Shown piece after piece: positions 7,466-14,595 of a DNA stretch of 60,224 bases. Within the stretch, counting starts at the first letter, position 1. Each line of letters starts with the position of its first letter. The notes under the pieces were generated by a model. That model ran no database searches. It was not told the origin of the DNA and saw only the letters and a program-made list of their open reading frames with translations. The translations under genes were made by a program, and so were the position numbers. Origin of the DNA: Minisyncoccus sp041663305 (GTDB taxonomy: Bacteria; Patescibacteriota; Minisyncoccia; Minisyncoccales; Minisyncoccaceae); the NCBI GenBank assembly GCA_041663305.1, contig JBAYMT010000004.1:1-60224 (forward strand), read 5' to 3'.

Positions 7466-10198
7466 ATGGATGGAATAAATTTTACAAATAAGGCCCAAAG
7501 GATGGTGAATAATTCCCAGAATTTGGCTCGTGAATTGGGCCAGCAGCAAATAGATGCTTTGCATTTACTAACAGCCATCCTTTCGGACAACGATAACATA
7601 GTGCTTAATTTGCTAAATCGATTGGGAGCAGATATCGAGCAGCTAACTAAGCGCGTAAGAGTTTCATTGAATCAGATACCAGTAGCTAATAACCCCCAAA
7701 CAATGGGCCAGCTTTACTTGACGCAAGATATGGCAAGGGTTATCGAGCAAGCAAGGGCGGAAGCTATGAATCTGGGAGATGAATTCATATCTTTAGAGCA
7801 TTTGTTCTTAGCTTTGCTAAACACCCCCGTTTATGCTAGAGAACTGCTTGAAAAAACGCCATTTTTGAGACAAACGCAGATTGCCGATGGTTCAATACCA
7901 ACAAAGCTCGATTATTCAACTGCTTTAAAGGTTTTTGCGCAAATAAGAGGAGGCGAAAGGGTTACGAGTCCAAATCCAGAGGCTAAGTATAAAGTCATCG
8001 AAAACTATTCACGTAATCTTACTAGTCTGGCTAGAAACGGAAAACTTGATCCAATAGTCGGAAGAGAAGATGAAACTCGTCGTTTGATGCAAATAATATC
8101 TAGGAGAACAAAAAATAATCCGTTATTAATCGGTGAGGCTGGGGTTGGAAAAACCGCTATTGTTGAAGGCTTAGCTCAAAAAATAGTCAAGGGAGAAGTT
8201 CCAGAAAGTTTGAAAGAAAAAGAGGTTATCAGTTTGGATATCGGAGCCTTGATTGCTGGAACAAGATATAGAGGAGAGTTTGAGGACAGGATAAAGATGC
8301 TTTTAAAAGAAGTAAAAAAGGCTGAGGGGAAGTATTTATTGTTTATAGATGAATTGCATACCTTAATCGGCGCTGGAGGTGCAGAAGGGGCTATTGACGC
8401 TTCAAATCTTATGAAACCAGCTTTAGCTAGAGGTGAATTGCGTGCAATTGGAGCAACAACCTTAAAAGAGTATCAGAAATATATTGAGAGTGATCCAGCT
8501 CTTGAAAGGCGTTTCCAGCCCATATATGTAACCGAACCTACAGTTGAAGACACTATATCTGTCCTGCGTGGCATTAAAGAAAAATATGAATTGCATCATG
8601 GATTAAAGATAAAAGACTCTTCTCTTGTTGCTGCAGCAGAACTGTCATCCAGATATATCCCAGATAGGTTTTTGCCTGATAAGGCCGTAGATTTAATGGA
8701 TGAAGCGGCTTCTGCATTGCGTCTCGAAATAGAATCAAATCCGATCGAACTGGAGAATCTTAAAAAAGATATCCAAAAGCTTGAAATCGAGAAAGAGGCT
8801 TTGAAAAAAGAAGTTCCTGCTACAGAAAAAGAAAAAGAAGTTCATGAGAAAAGAGAGAAGGTGATTGCGCGTGAATTAGCAGAATTATCTGAAAAAGCTA
8901 ATACGTTTTCGGTTAGATGGAAAACAGAAAAAGAAACTATCACGAATATAAAGAATTTCAAGGAAGAGATAGAAAAGCAAAAATATGAGCTTGAAAAACT
9001 GCTAAAAGAAGGTGATTTACAAAAAGTAGCCGAGATAAAATATGGAATATTACCTGACTTGTTTACAAAATTGAGGAAACAGGAAAATAGATTATCAAGA
9101 TTGCAGAAACAAAATCCTATTTTGAAACAAGAGGTTGGGCCAGAGGAAATAGCAAGGGTGGTTTCTCGCTGGACCGGTATTCCAGTTATGAGATTATTAG
9201 AATCGGAAGCTGGAAAGCTGGAAAACATGGAGGGTGTTTTAACCAAAAGGGTTATTAGCCAGGAAGAGGCGATCACAGCCGTATCAAACGCAATCCGTCG
9301 CTCTAGGGCTGGCATTTCTGAAGAATCTAGGCCGCTTGGATCCTTCTTATTCTTAGGTCCTACGGGGGTAGGAAAAACAGAAACAGCTAAAACCTTAGCA
9401 GAGTTCTTATTCAATGATGAAAATGCTCTTATCCGTATAGATATGTCGGAATATATGGAAAAATTTGATGTATCCAAAATGGTAGGAAGCCCTCCAGGCT
9501 ATGTTGGTTATGACGAGGGAGGGCAATTGACCGAAAAAGTAAGACGCAGGCCTTATAGCGTAATCCTTTTAGATGAGATAGAAAAGGCTCACCCAGAGGT
9601 ATTTAATATCCTACTGCAGGTCTTGGATGATGGACGATTAACAGATTCAAAGGGAAGGGTCGTATCGTTCAAAAACACTATTCTTATAATGACTTCTAAC
9701 GTCGGTTCAGATATTATTGCAAGAGGAGCTCCTTTGGGATTTATTTCTGGAAAAGAAATAGGAGAGATATCAGAACAGAAGGAAAATATGAGAGAAAAAG
9801 TTTATGATGCCCTGAAGGAGAAATTCAAACCAGAGTTTTTAAATAGGATAGACGAGATAATAATATTCAATTACTTGGGGCAAAATGAAATAAAAAGGAT
9901 TGTTGATTTAGAGCTTCAAAAGGTAGAGAAAAGGCTTGGAAAGAAGGGCATAGGTATTGTTGTGAGCGAAAAAGCAAAACAATTATTATCCTTGAAAGGG
10001 TTTGATCCTAATTTGGGAGCGAGACCTCTTCGAAGGGTGATCCAACGAACTATTTTGGATCCTATGGCTTTGCAGATAGTAAAAGGAGAAATAAAGGAAG
10101 GAAATAAAATCCAAATAGAGGAAATAAACGGGGAGATAGTGCTAAAAACTTTTGCTGTTCCCGTGAAGAAAAAACAATCCCTTGTAAAAGTAAAATAA
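7466..10198 (+). CDS. clpB: ClpB disaggregase (Hsp100)
   Basis: A 910-residue AAA+ chaperone that, with DnaK, extracts and refolds aggregated proteins. Order of domains: N-terminal Clp repeat domain (about 5-145), first AAA module with Walker A GEAGVGKT (223-230) and Walker B LLFIDE, a long coiled-coil middle domain (about 430-560, rich in Lys/Glu), second AAA module with Walker A GPTGVGKT (631-638), and the C-terminal ClpB D2-small domain. The full-length middle domain marks it as ClpB rather than ClpC or ClpA. Residues 148-165 form a longer linker than in E. coli ClpB (857 residues). Probably heat-induced through the CIRCE-like site. Confidence 0.95.
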   Translation: MDGINFTNKAQRMVNNSQNLARELGQQQIDALHLLTAILSDNDNIVLNLLNRLGADIEQLTKRVRVSLNQIPVANNPQTMGQLYLTQDMARVIEQARAEAMNLGDEFISLEHLFLALLNTPVYARELLEKTPFLRQTQIADGSIPTKLDYSTALKVFAQIRGGERVTSPNPEAKYKVIENYSRNLTSLARNGKLDPIVGREDETRRLMQIISRRTKNNPLLIGEAGVGKTAIVEGLAQKIVKGEVPESLKEKEVISLDIGALIAGTRYRGEFEDRIKMLLKEVKKAEGKYLLFIDELHTLIGAGGAEGAIDASNLMKPALARGELRAIGATTLKEYQKYIESDPALERRFQPIYVTEPTVEDTISVLRGIKEKYELHHGLKIKDSSLVAAAELSSRYIPDRFLPDKAVDLMDEAASALRLEIESNPIELENLKKDIQKLEIEKEALKKEVPATEKEKEVHEKREKVIARELAELSEKANTFSVRWKTEKETITNIKNFKEEIEKQKYELEKLLKEGDLQKVAEIKYGILPDLFTKLRKQENRLSRLQKQNPILKQEVGPEEIARVVSRWTGIPVMRLLESEAGKLENMEGVLTKRVISQEEAITAVSNAIRRSRAGISEESRPLGSFLFLGPTGVGKTETAKTLAEFLFNDENALIRIDMSEYMEKFDVSKMVGSPPGYVGYDEGGQLTEKVRRRPYSVILLDEIEKAHPEVFNILLQVLDDGRLTDSKGRVVSFKNTILIMTSNVGSDIIARGAPLGFISGKEIGEISEQKENMREKVYDALKEKFKPEFLNRIDEIIIFNYLGQNEIKRIVDLELQKVEKRLGKKGIGIVVSEKAKQLLSLKGFDPNLGARPLRRVIQRTILDPMALQIVKGEIKEGNKIQIEEINGEIVLKTFAVPVKKKQSLVKVK

Positions 10199-10199
10199 A

Positions 10200-10230
10200 A
10201 AAAGACGGACAAAATAGTCCGCCTTTTTAA
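10200..10230 (+). terminator. Terminator of clpB
   Basis: CGGAC and GTCCG around AAAATA, flanked by A-rich and T-rich runs, directly after the clpB stop. Confidence 0.75.
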
Positions 10231-10236
10231 TCTCAA

Positions 10237-10350
10237 TGGTTGTCATCTCCGCTTACTCGCCTTTGGCGGACGAAGGCGTGAATCTTGTTTTTAAATTTTC
10301 CATATTTCTTTTGTCATTCCCGTTTCCTTTTGTCATTTTCGCGAAGGCGG
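10237..10350. repeat. Degenerate TGTCAT...GAATCT palindromic repeats
   Basis: Two units start TGTCATCTCCGC or TGTCATTCCCG and end in GCGTGAATCT or GCGGAAATCT, at about 10240-10284 and 10311-10354. They are of the widespread small palindromic repeat type with TGTCATT-CCCG..CGGG-AATCT layout. A related unit lies at 18735-18788. No coding function. Confidence 0.55.
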
Positions 10351-10389
10351 AAATCTGTTAAACTATAAGTAATATAAATATAAAAAATT

Positions 10390-10752
10390 ATGAAAAATAT
10401 TTTGGGTTGGATATTATTAGCAATTGGTTTGGTTATGATTTTTGGAGACATTTTTGTTACTTATAATTATTTTACCGGCAAGGATAAATTTCCAGAGATA
10501 TTTAAGGAGCAGTTTGTTGCTCTTAATAATAAAACTACTAATATCGGTGGAGGAGATGTCCAGGGCCAAATGAATGAAGCAATAGGGAATGCTGTGAAGG
10601 ATCAGCTAAATCAGGCGCTTCCTTCTAGTTCTATCCTTCTAGTATTAAACGCTTCTTTGTGGAGCATATTCGCCTTCTTCTTGCTTAGTGCAGGTGGAAA
10701 ATTGGTAAGAATAGGAGGGAGCTTTATTTCGAATAAGAAGGATGACGAGTAG
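10390..10752 (+). CDS. Small membrane protein, 2 TM
   Basis: A 120-residue protein with TM segments near 5-25 and 80-102, a polar middle (GGGDVQGQMNEAIGNAVKDQLNQAL) outside or inside, and a basic/acidic tail KKDDE. No family recognised. It is a single-gene unit between repeats and a strong terminator. Confidence 0.6.
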   Translation: MKNILGWILLAIGLVMIFGDIFVTYNYFTGKDKFPEIFKEQFVALNNKTTNIGGGDVQGQMNEAIGNAVKDQLNQALPSSSILLVLNASLWSIFAFFLLSAGGKLVRIGGSFISNKKDDE

Positions 10753-10781
10753 AGGGAAAAAATAACAAATCCTAAAAAAGA

Positions 10782-10806
10782 AAAAAGGGGAGGTGCCCCT
10801 TTTTGT
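10782..10806 (+). terminator. Strong intrinsic terminator
   Basis: AAAAAGGGG, loop AGGTG, CCCCTTTTT (9-bp stem), works in both orientations. Confidence 0.8.
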
Positions 10807-10840
10807 TTTATAGGTATTTGTTTGTCCAGAATATTTTTTC

Positions 10841-11078
10841 TGGCCAAAATCAACGTTTTTTCTGGCCAATAATCTGGCCAGATATTTCTTAATCTGGCCA
10901 AAACGTGAAAAACTATGGCCAGATAATATTCATTTTAGTATTGTATTTACAACGTTAATAAACTCTTTCTGGCCAAAATAATCGTCTTGGCCAGATAAAT
11001 TTGGCCAGAAATGGCCAGATTATTTTCTGGCCAAGAATATGATTTGTCTTTTGAGGGATTTTTCTCTAAATCTGGCCA
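10841..11078. promoter_or_regulatory. Cluster of eleven TGGCCA sites
   Basis: TGGCCA occurs at 10841, 10863, 10875, 10895, 10916, 10970, 10988, 11002, 11012, 11028 and 11073. Most are embedded in TCTGGCCA or TGGCCAGA, so the ideal site is the palindrome TCTGGCCAGA. The surrounding DNA is strongly AT-rich and holds no gene. Spacing is irregular (10-54 nt). It looks like a multi-site binding region for a dimeric DNA-binding protein, upstream of the winged-helix gene at 11313. Confidence 0.7.
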
Positions 11079-11274
11079 AAATGGATTTAATCTTTGGTTT
11101 TAGAAAATTTAATAGCAACAAAAAATATCTTAAAATGGATTTAAATTTTTCTTTTTTGCCAATGAAAAAGGTATTTTGTAGGGTAAAATTATGTTTAGTT
11201 TTTGCTTTTTAAAACCATTGCTTTTTTAAGGTTTTATTTTCATATTTTTAGTAATTTTCTATCAGGTTTTAGCA

Positions 11275-11303
11275 TTGACTTTTATGGTAATTTTTAATAT
11301 ATT
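11275..11303 (+). promoter_or_regulatory. Promoter of the winged-helix gene, near-leaderless
   Basis: TTGACT (11275-11280), 17-nt spacer, TATATT (11298-11303). The start codon at 11313 is only 9 nt beyond the -10, so the transcript has almost no leader. Confidence 0.65.
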
Positions 11304-11312
11304 GTCCTTAAT

Positions 11313-12140
11313 ATGATAACAGAAGAAAGGATCGCAAAGCTAACATCCGCAGTCTACAAAGTTACGGATCTTTTCCCAGAAAAAGAACCCTTGAAATTAG
11401 TTATTCGAAGGGAGAGTTTAGATGTTTTATTTTCTTGCACCGTTTTGTTATCAAAGCCAAATTTGGGCCAAAATGAAAAATTTATCAAAAAAGCTGTTAT
11501 GTCTGCAAAAGCATTGGTCCATTATTTTAATCTTGCCGAACTACAGAGTTGGGCGGATCCAAGAAATTTTTCTATTTTGAAAGCAGAATATTCTGAGCTC
11601 ATTTTTTGGTTGGAAGATCAATCTTTATCCTTAGAAATAGAAGCAAAAAACACCCTGCTGAGAATTGATTCCGCTTATGATATTCCTGACAGCGATGTTG
11701 ATATAAAGAAAAGGATAGAAGGGAGAAGACAATTGATTACAGAAAGAGAAAAAGATGCTATTGATTATGCCGGTAAAAAAAGGATTTCATCGGCAGAAAG
11801 TATAGATAGCGAAGAGGGTTTGGAAGGGGTAGTAATAAGCCCCCAAAAAGAGCTTGGTGACAGAAAAGAATTAGGGATTGAGCAAAAGAAAGAAAAGACG
11901 GTTCTAGAGGTAATGACCGATGTAGTTATAGATTATGAGGAACTTTCAAGCATTCAGCTAAAAACCCTTGAAATATTGCAAAATAAAGGTTTTTTGAAGG
12001 CCAGCCAGATAAGCAAGCATTTTGAAGATACTAGCGAAAGGTCTGTAAGGAGAGAGATAAAAGAGTTAAAAGATAAGAGTATTATTGTGGCAAAAGGCAG
12101 TGGGAGATCAACCTTTTACGAAATAAACCACGTATATTAA
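11313..12140 (+). CDS. Winged-helix DNA-binding protein, CPR-type regulator
   Basis: A 275-residue soluble protein. The N-terminal half is helical (ITEERIAKLTSAVYKVTDLFPE...) and the middle is charged and probably flexible. The C-terminal ~65 residues form a winged helix-turn-helix (LKTLEILQNKGFLKASQISK, then TSERSVRREIKELKDKSII and wing GSGRSTFYEI) like DeoR/ArsR-type domains. It is followed 38 nt later by an ECF sigma gene and preceded by the TGGCCA cluster, so it may bind that cluster and control itself and the sigma gene. That link is inference. A hairpin (12145-12169) lies between it and the sigma gene. Confidence 0.65.
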   Translation: MITEERIAKLTSAVYKVTDLFPEKEPLKLVIRRESLDVLFSCTVLLSKPNLGQNEKFIKKAVMSAKALVHYFNLAELQSWADPRNFSILKAEYSELIFWLEDQSLSLEIEAKNTLLRIDSAYDIPDSDVDIKKRIEGRRQLITEREKDAIDYAGKKRISSAESIDSEEGLEGVVISPQKELGDRKELGIEQKKEKTVLEVMTDVVIDYEELSSIQLKTLEILQNKGFLKASQISKHFEDTSERSVRREIKELKDKSIIVAKGSGRSTFYEINHVY

Positions 12141-12144
12141 AGTG

Positions 12145-12169
12145 TTTATTCCCGAAGCAAAGGAATAAA
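12145..12169 (+). other. Intergenic hairpin before the sigma gene
   Basis: TTTATTCC (12145-12152) pairs with GGAATAAA (12162-12169). The right arm contains AAGGAA, a possible ribosome-binding site for the sigma gene at 12179, so the hairpin could mask it. Confidence 0.4.
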
Positions 12170-12178
12170 GCTTATATT

Positions 12179-12697
12179 ATGAATGAACAGAAAAAATATA
12201 AAGAACAGTTTTTTTCACAGCTCTATGATGAATATCTAGGGCGTATTTATCGTTTTATATATTTTAAGGTAAGTTCTGAGGCTGTTGCTCAAGATTTGAC
12301 GTCAGAGGTTTTTACCCGCCTTTGGAAGCAAATATCTTTAGATAAAGAGGTAAAAAACCCGTCAGCATTTTTGTTTACCTTAGCAAGGAATATAGTAATT
12401 GATCATTATAGGGAAAGTAACAAGGAAAAAGCCAGAACAGATATTGACGAAATTGCCAATGTGTTGGAAGACAAGAAGCAGAATATCCATAACGATGCTC
12501 AGATAAAAGACGAGTTTCGTGCGGTGACGTGCGCGATGGATAAGATGAAAGATGAATACAAGCAGGCAGTGTTTCTTTATTATATAGAACAGGAGCCTAT
12601 TATTGAGGTGGCAAAGGCAATGGGGAAGTCTCAAGGAGCGGTGAGAGTGCTCATATCTAGGGGGATGAAGCAATTAAGACAGATATTGGAGGATTAG
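12179..12697 (+). CDS. ECF-type RNA polymerase sigma factor
   Basis: A 172-residue sigma-70-family factor with only regions 2 and 4. Region 2 covers about residues 9-70 (YDEYLGRIYRFIYFKV, AQDLTSEVFTRLW). Region 4 covers about 115-170 (YKQAVFLYYIEQEPIIEVAKAMGKSQGAVRVLISRGMKQLRQIL in two stretches) with its HTH. It directs transcription from GTAAC/CGTC-type promoters; one such promoter lies at 13226-13251 ahead of the probable anti-sigma gene. Its stop codon TAG lies inside the left end of an inserted repeat element (GATTAGTAATTAG). Confidence 0.9.
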   Translation: MNEQKKYKEQFFSQLYDEYLGRIYRFIYFKVSSEAVAQDLTSEVFTRLWKQISLDKEVKNPSAFLFTLARNIVIDHYRESNKEKARTDIDEIANVLEDKKQNIHNDAQIKDEFRAVTCAMDKMKDEYKQAVFLYYIEQEPIIEVAKAMGKSQGAVRVLISRGMKQLRQILED

Positions 12698-13220
12698 TAA
12701 TTAGGAATTAGTAACTAGTAACTAGCGCATTGTAGCTTGCTTGCGCAAGCAAAGGACCATAGAGTCATATTAATATAATATGACTATAAAATCATTTTAT
12801 CATCTTGATTCTTGGCAAAAATCTCATGAATTAGTGCTTGATATTTATAAAAAAACTGGCGAATTCCCTAAAAATGAGCAATATTCTTTGGCGGATCAAC
12901 TAAAGAAGGGCAGCGGTATCAATCACTAGCAATATTGCTGAAGGTTTTTCAAGGTATAGCTATGCGGATAAAACAAGGTTTTATTATATGTCTAGGGGAT
13001 CTATTTCAGAAGTCCAAAATCAGCTCATTATTGCAAAAGATTTAAAGTATATTGAAAAAGAAGATTTTGATGAGTTATTTGTTCAGACAATAGTGGTAAA
13101 TAAGCTTGTTAATGGATTGATAAGGAGTTGCAAGAATAATCTATAAAAGATGTCTTCAAGTTTTCGAAGAAAGCTTCAAAGTACTAATTACGGATTACTA
13201 ATTACGAATTACTAATTTTT
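12694..13220 (+). mobile_element. Heptad-repeat element carrying an IVP gene (copy B)
   Basis: Left end: TAATTAG-like heptads, GTAACTAGTAACTAGCGCATTG, then hairpin GCTTGC/GCAAGC (12734-12750). Centre: a frameshifted four-helix-bundle (23S-IVP type) gene. Right end: AAAAGATGTCTTC, hairpin AAGTTTTC/GAAAGCTT, then AGTACTAATTACGGATTACTAATTACGAATTA in 7-nt steps. Shorter copies lacking the gene occur at 7229, 14132, 19021 (reversed) and 57120. It is inserted between the sigma gene and the ECF promoter of the anti-sigma gene. Confidence 0.65.
12780..13146 (+). pseudogene. Four-helix-bundle protein (23S rRNA IVP family), frameshifted
   Basis: ATG at 12780 reads MTIKSFYHLDSWQKSHELVLDIYKK in two stretches up to DQL, then hits a stop at 12924. 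Shifting by one base at 12903 restores the conserved core RRAAVSITSNIAEGFSR and a reading frame to the TAA at 13144-13146. One extra A in the AAA of CTAAAGAAGG explains it (367 nt instead of 366). The restored protein has 121 residues, the normal size for the S23/IVP family (pentameric four-helix bundles found in rRNA intervening sequences and related to DGR Avd). No rRNA is nearby. Pseudogene, or a sequencing error in a homopolymer. Confidence 0.75.
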
Positions 13221-13225
13221 AAAAC

Positions 13226-13251
13226 TGTAACACTTTCTGGTTTTTCACGTC
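13226..13251 (+). promoter_or_regulatory. ECF-sigma-type promoter
   Basis: TGTAAC (13226-13231), 16-nt spacer, CGTC (13248-13251), about 30 nt before the anti-sigma start. AAC and CGTC are the classic ECF -35 and -10 cores. It suggests that the sigma factor feeds expression of its own regulator. Confidence 0.65.
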
Positions 13252-13281
13252 TACATCATTAGACAGCTATAAAAAACTCAA

Positions 13282-14013
13282 ATGAGCGAATACGAAATAA
13301 TAAAAAAGCTTGAATCAATGAAAAAAGTAGAGCCTAATGCAGATTGGGCTTCTTTTGCTAAAAAAACTATTGTTTCAAAAACTTTTGAGACAGAGCCGGC
13401 GGTTGGACTAAAAGAAAGCGCATTGCATTTATTTGGAGTTGCCTTTAATCGTCCTAAAATGGCCTTTGCTTATTCATTGCTCATCTGTGTGCTATTCGGT
13501 GCTGTTGTCGTGGTAAACAGCTCTTACAGCGGAGGATTAACCCAATTAGCCAGTGTTTTAACTGGAGTAAAGGTGGAAAAGGTTCAAACTCCGGAAGAGA
13601 GGCTATTGGCTGTTATCCGGGCTACCGAGTCTGAATTGGATAAGGTTGTTGCCGAAAGTAAAGATATTAAGGGAGAAAAAATAGAAACGAAGAAGGTTTT
13701 AGCCGACGCTTCAGAAAAGTTAAGATCGCTTCCAGCAGAACAAAAAGCCAAGTTTGCTGGCACTGTTGTTGCAAAAGTTAAGACACTTGAAAAGAATTCC
13801 AATGCTGTTATAATGGATGAGAAAGAACCGTTAGTGCAGGAGTTTTATCAAGTGATAGCAGAAAATGAAATCAAAGAGCTTGAGAATAATGCTAAAAATT
13901 TAACTGATCAACAAAAAGTAATTCTTAATAAGGCTAAGGATTTTTTTGCTTTGAAAAAGTATTCTGATGCAGTAGAAGAGTTGTACAAAATTCAGCCTTC
14001 CGCTGGAAAGTAA
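13282..14013 (+). CDS. Single-TM protein, probable anti-sigma factor
   Basis: A 243-residue protein with a cytoplasmic N-terminal part (about 1-58, SEYEIIKKLESMKKVEPNAD), one TM segment (about 60-80) and a helical external domain (100-243, Lys/Glu-rich, DUF5667-like in appearance). Position after an ECF sigma gene and an ECF-type promoter, and the topology, support an anti-sigma role. No zinc-binding anti-sigma motif (HxxxCxxC) is present, so this is inference from context. The N-terminal ADWASFAKKTI resembles that of Parcubacterial anti-sigma-like proteins. Confidence 0.55.
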   Translation: MSEYEIIKKLESMKKVEPNADWASFAKKTIVSKTFETEPAVGLKESALHLFGVAFNRPKMAFAYSLLICVLFGAVVVVNSSYSGGLTQLASVLTGVKVEKVQTPEERLLAVIRATESELDKVVAESKDIKGEKIETKKVLADASEKLRSLPAEQKAKFAGTVVAKVKTLEKNSNAVIMDEKEPLVQEFYQVIAENEIKELENNAKNLTDQQKVILNKAKDFFALKKYSDAVEELYKIQPSAGK

Positions 14014-14028
14014 TTTTTGATTTGCGAT

Positions 14029-14078
14029 CAATATTTGCTTGATTCCAATTGAAATTAGGCAAATATTGATTGCGAATA
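14029..14078 (+). other. 15-bp hairpin downstream of the anti-sigma gene
   Basis: GCGATCAATATTTGC pairs with GCAAATATTGATTGC (one G-T) around a 20-nt loop. No T-run follows, so it is not a standard terminator. Confidence 0.55.
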
Positions 14079-14100
14079 TATATGAATTTGTTAGTAAATA

Positions 14101-14301
14101 GTTGCTTGTCTGTTTAGTTCTTTAAGTTCAAAATTAGTAAAAAATAGCAAATTAGATTTGGTGGTGAATTAGATCGGTGCTTCTGGAGGGGTTTAGCCTC
14201 TCTCACCTAAGGTAGACAAAGCACTAGTTACCAATTACTAATCACTATTTGATATTAATTTTGAACTTAAAGACTAGATTATAGATAGCAACGACAGCTG
14301 T
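14101..14301 (+). ncRNA. Putative 200-nt structured RNA/hairpin
   Basis: CTTTAAGTTCAAAATTA (14120-14136) pairs perfectly with 14256-14272. Pairing continues outward (GTTGCT at 14101 with AGCAAC at 14296) and inward (AAATAG/CTATTT, ATTAG/CTAAT, GTGCTT/AAGCAC), with a central GGAGGGG/CCTCTC hairpin. The right arm includes a fragment of the heptad-repeat element (CACTAGTTACCAATTACTAATCAC). No ORF. Could be an RNA, or an element copy with long inverted ends. Confidence 0.5.
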
Positions 14302-14313
14302 CTGGTTGTCTTT

Positions 14314-14386
14314 CTCTATTGTTCTAATGAAGCTATTATTCTGTTTTGCTGAAGGCAAAGCAGAGTGATAGATGGAACAATAAAGG
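14314..14386 (+). ncRNA. Second structured segment with G-U pairs
   Basis: CTATTATTCTGTTTTGC (14332-14348) and GCAAAGCAGAGTGATAG (14354-14370) form a 17-bp stem with three G-U pairs and loop TGAAG. Outer arms ATTGTTC and GAACAAT add 7 bp. G-U pairs indicate folding as RNA. It lies in the leader region of the large surface protein gene. Confidence 0.5.
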
Positions 14387-14511
14387 GGAAAGGTAGTCGG
14401 TTGATAGTCTAGCTGATAATAAAAATGTTTTTATATTTTGGTCTCCCAAATTTCAAAATAGGGAACAAGCCAAAACCCAAATATATTAGGTTTAAAAATA
14501 ATTACTGTGTT

Positions 14512-14556
14512 TTGCAAGGAGCATGCGGAAGCAAGCGACGAAGCAATCTATTTCAA
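14512..14556. repeat. GCGACGAAGCAATCT-type repeat
   Basis: TTTTGCAAGGAGCATGCGG...AAGCGACGAAGCAATCT is a degenerate copy of the common bacterial palindromic repeat TTGCGAGGAGC..GCGACGAAGCAATCT. A second copy is at 18820-18863. Confidence 0.5.
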
Positions 14557-14595
14557 TAATTATTTCTAATATTTTGGACAATTAATTTAATAAAA

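Noticed and set aside
10841..11078. CRISPR array
   Set aside because: The repeated word is only 6-10 nt and spacing is irregular; no cas genes.
12780..13146. Intervening sequence of a 23S rRNA gene
   Set aside because: No rRNA sequence flanks the IVP gene; neighbours are sigma and anti-sigma genes.
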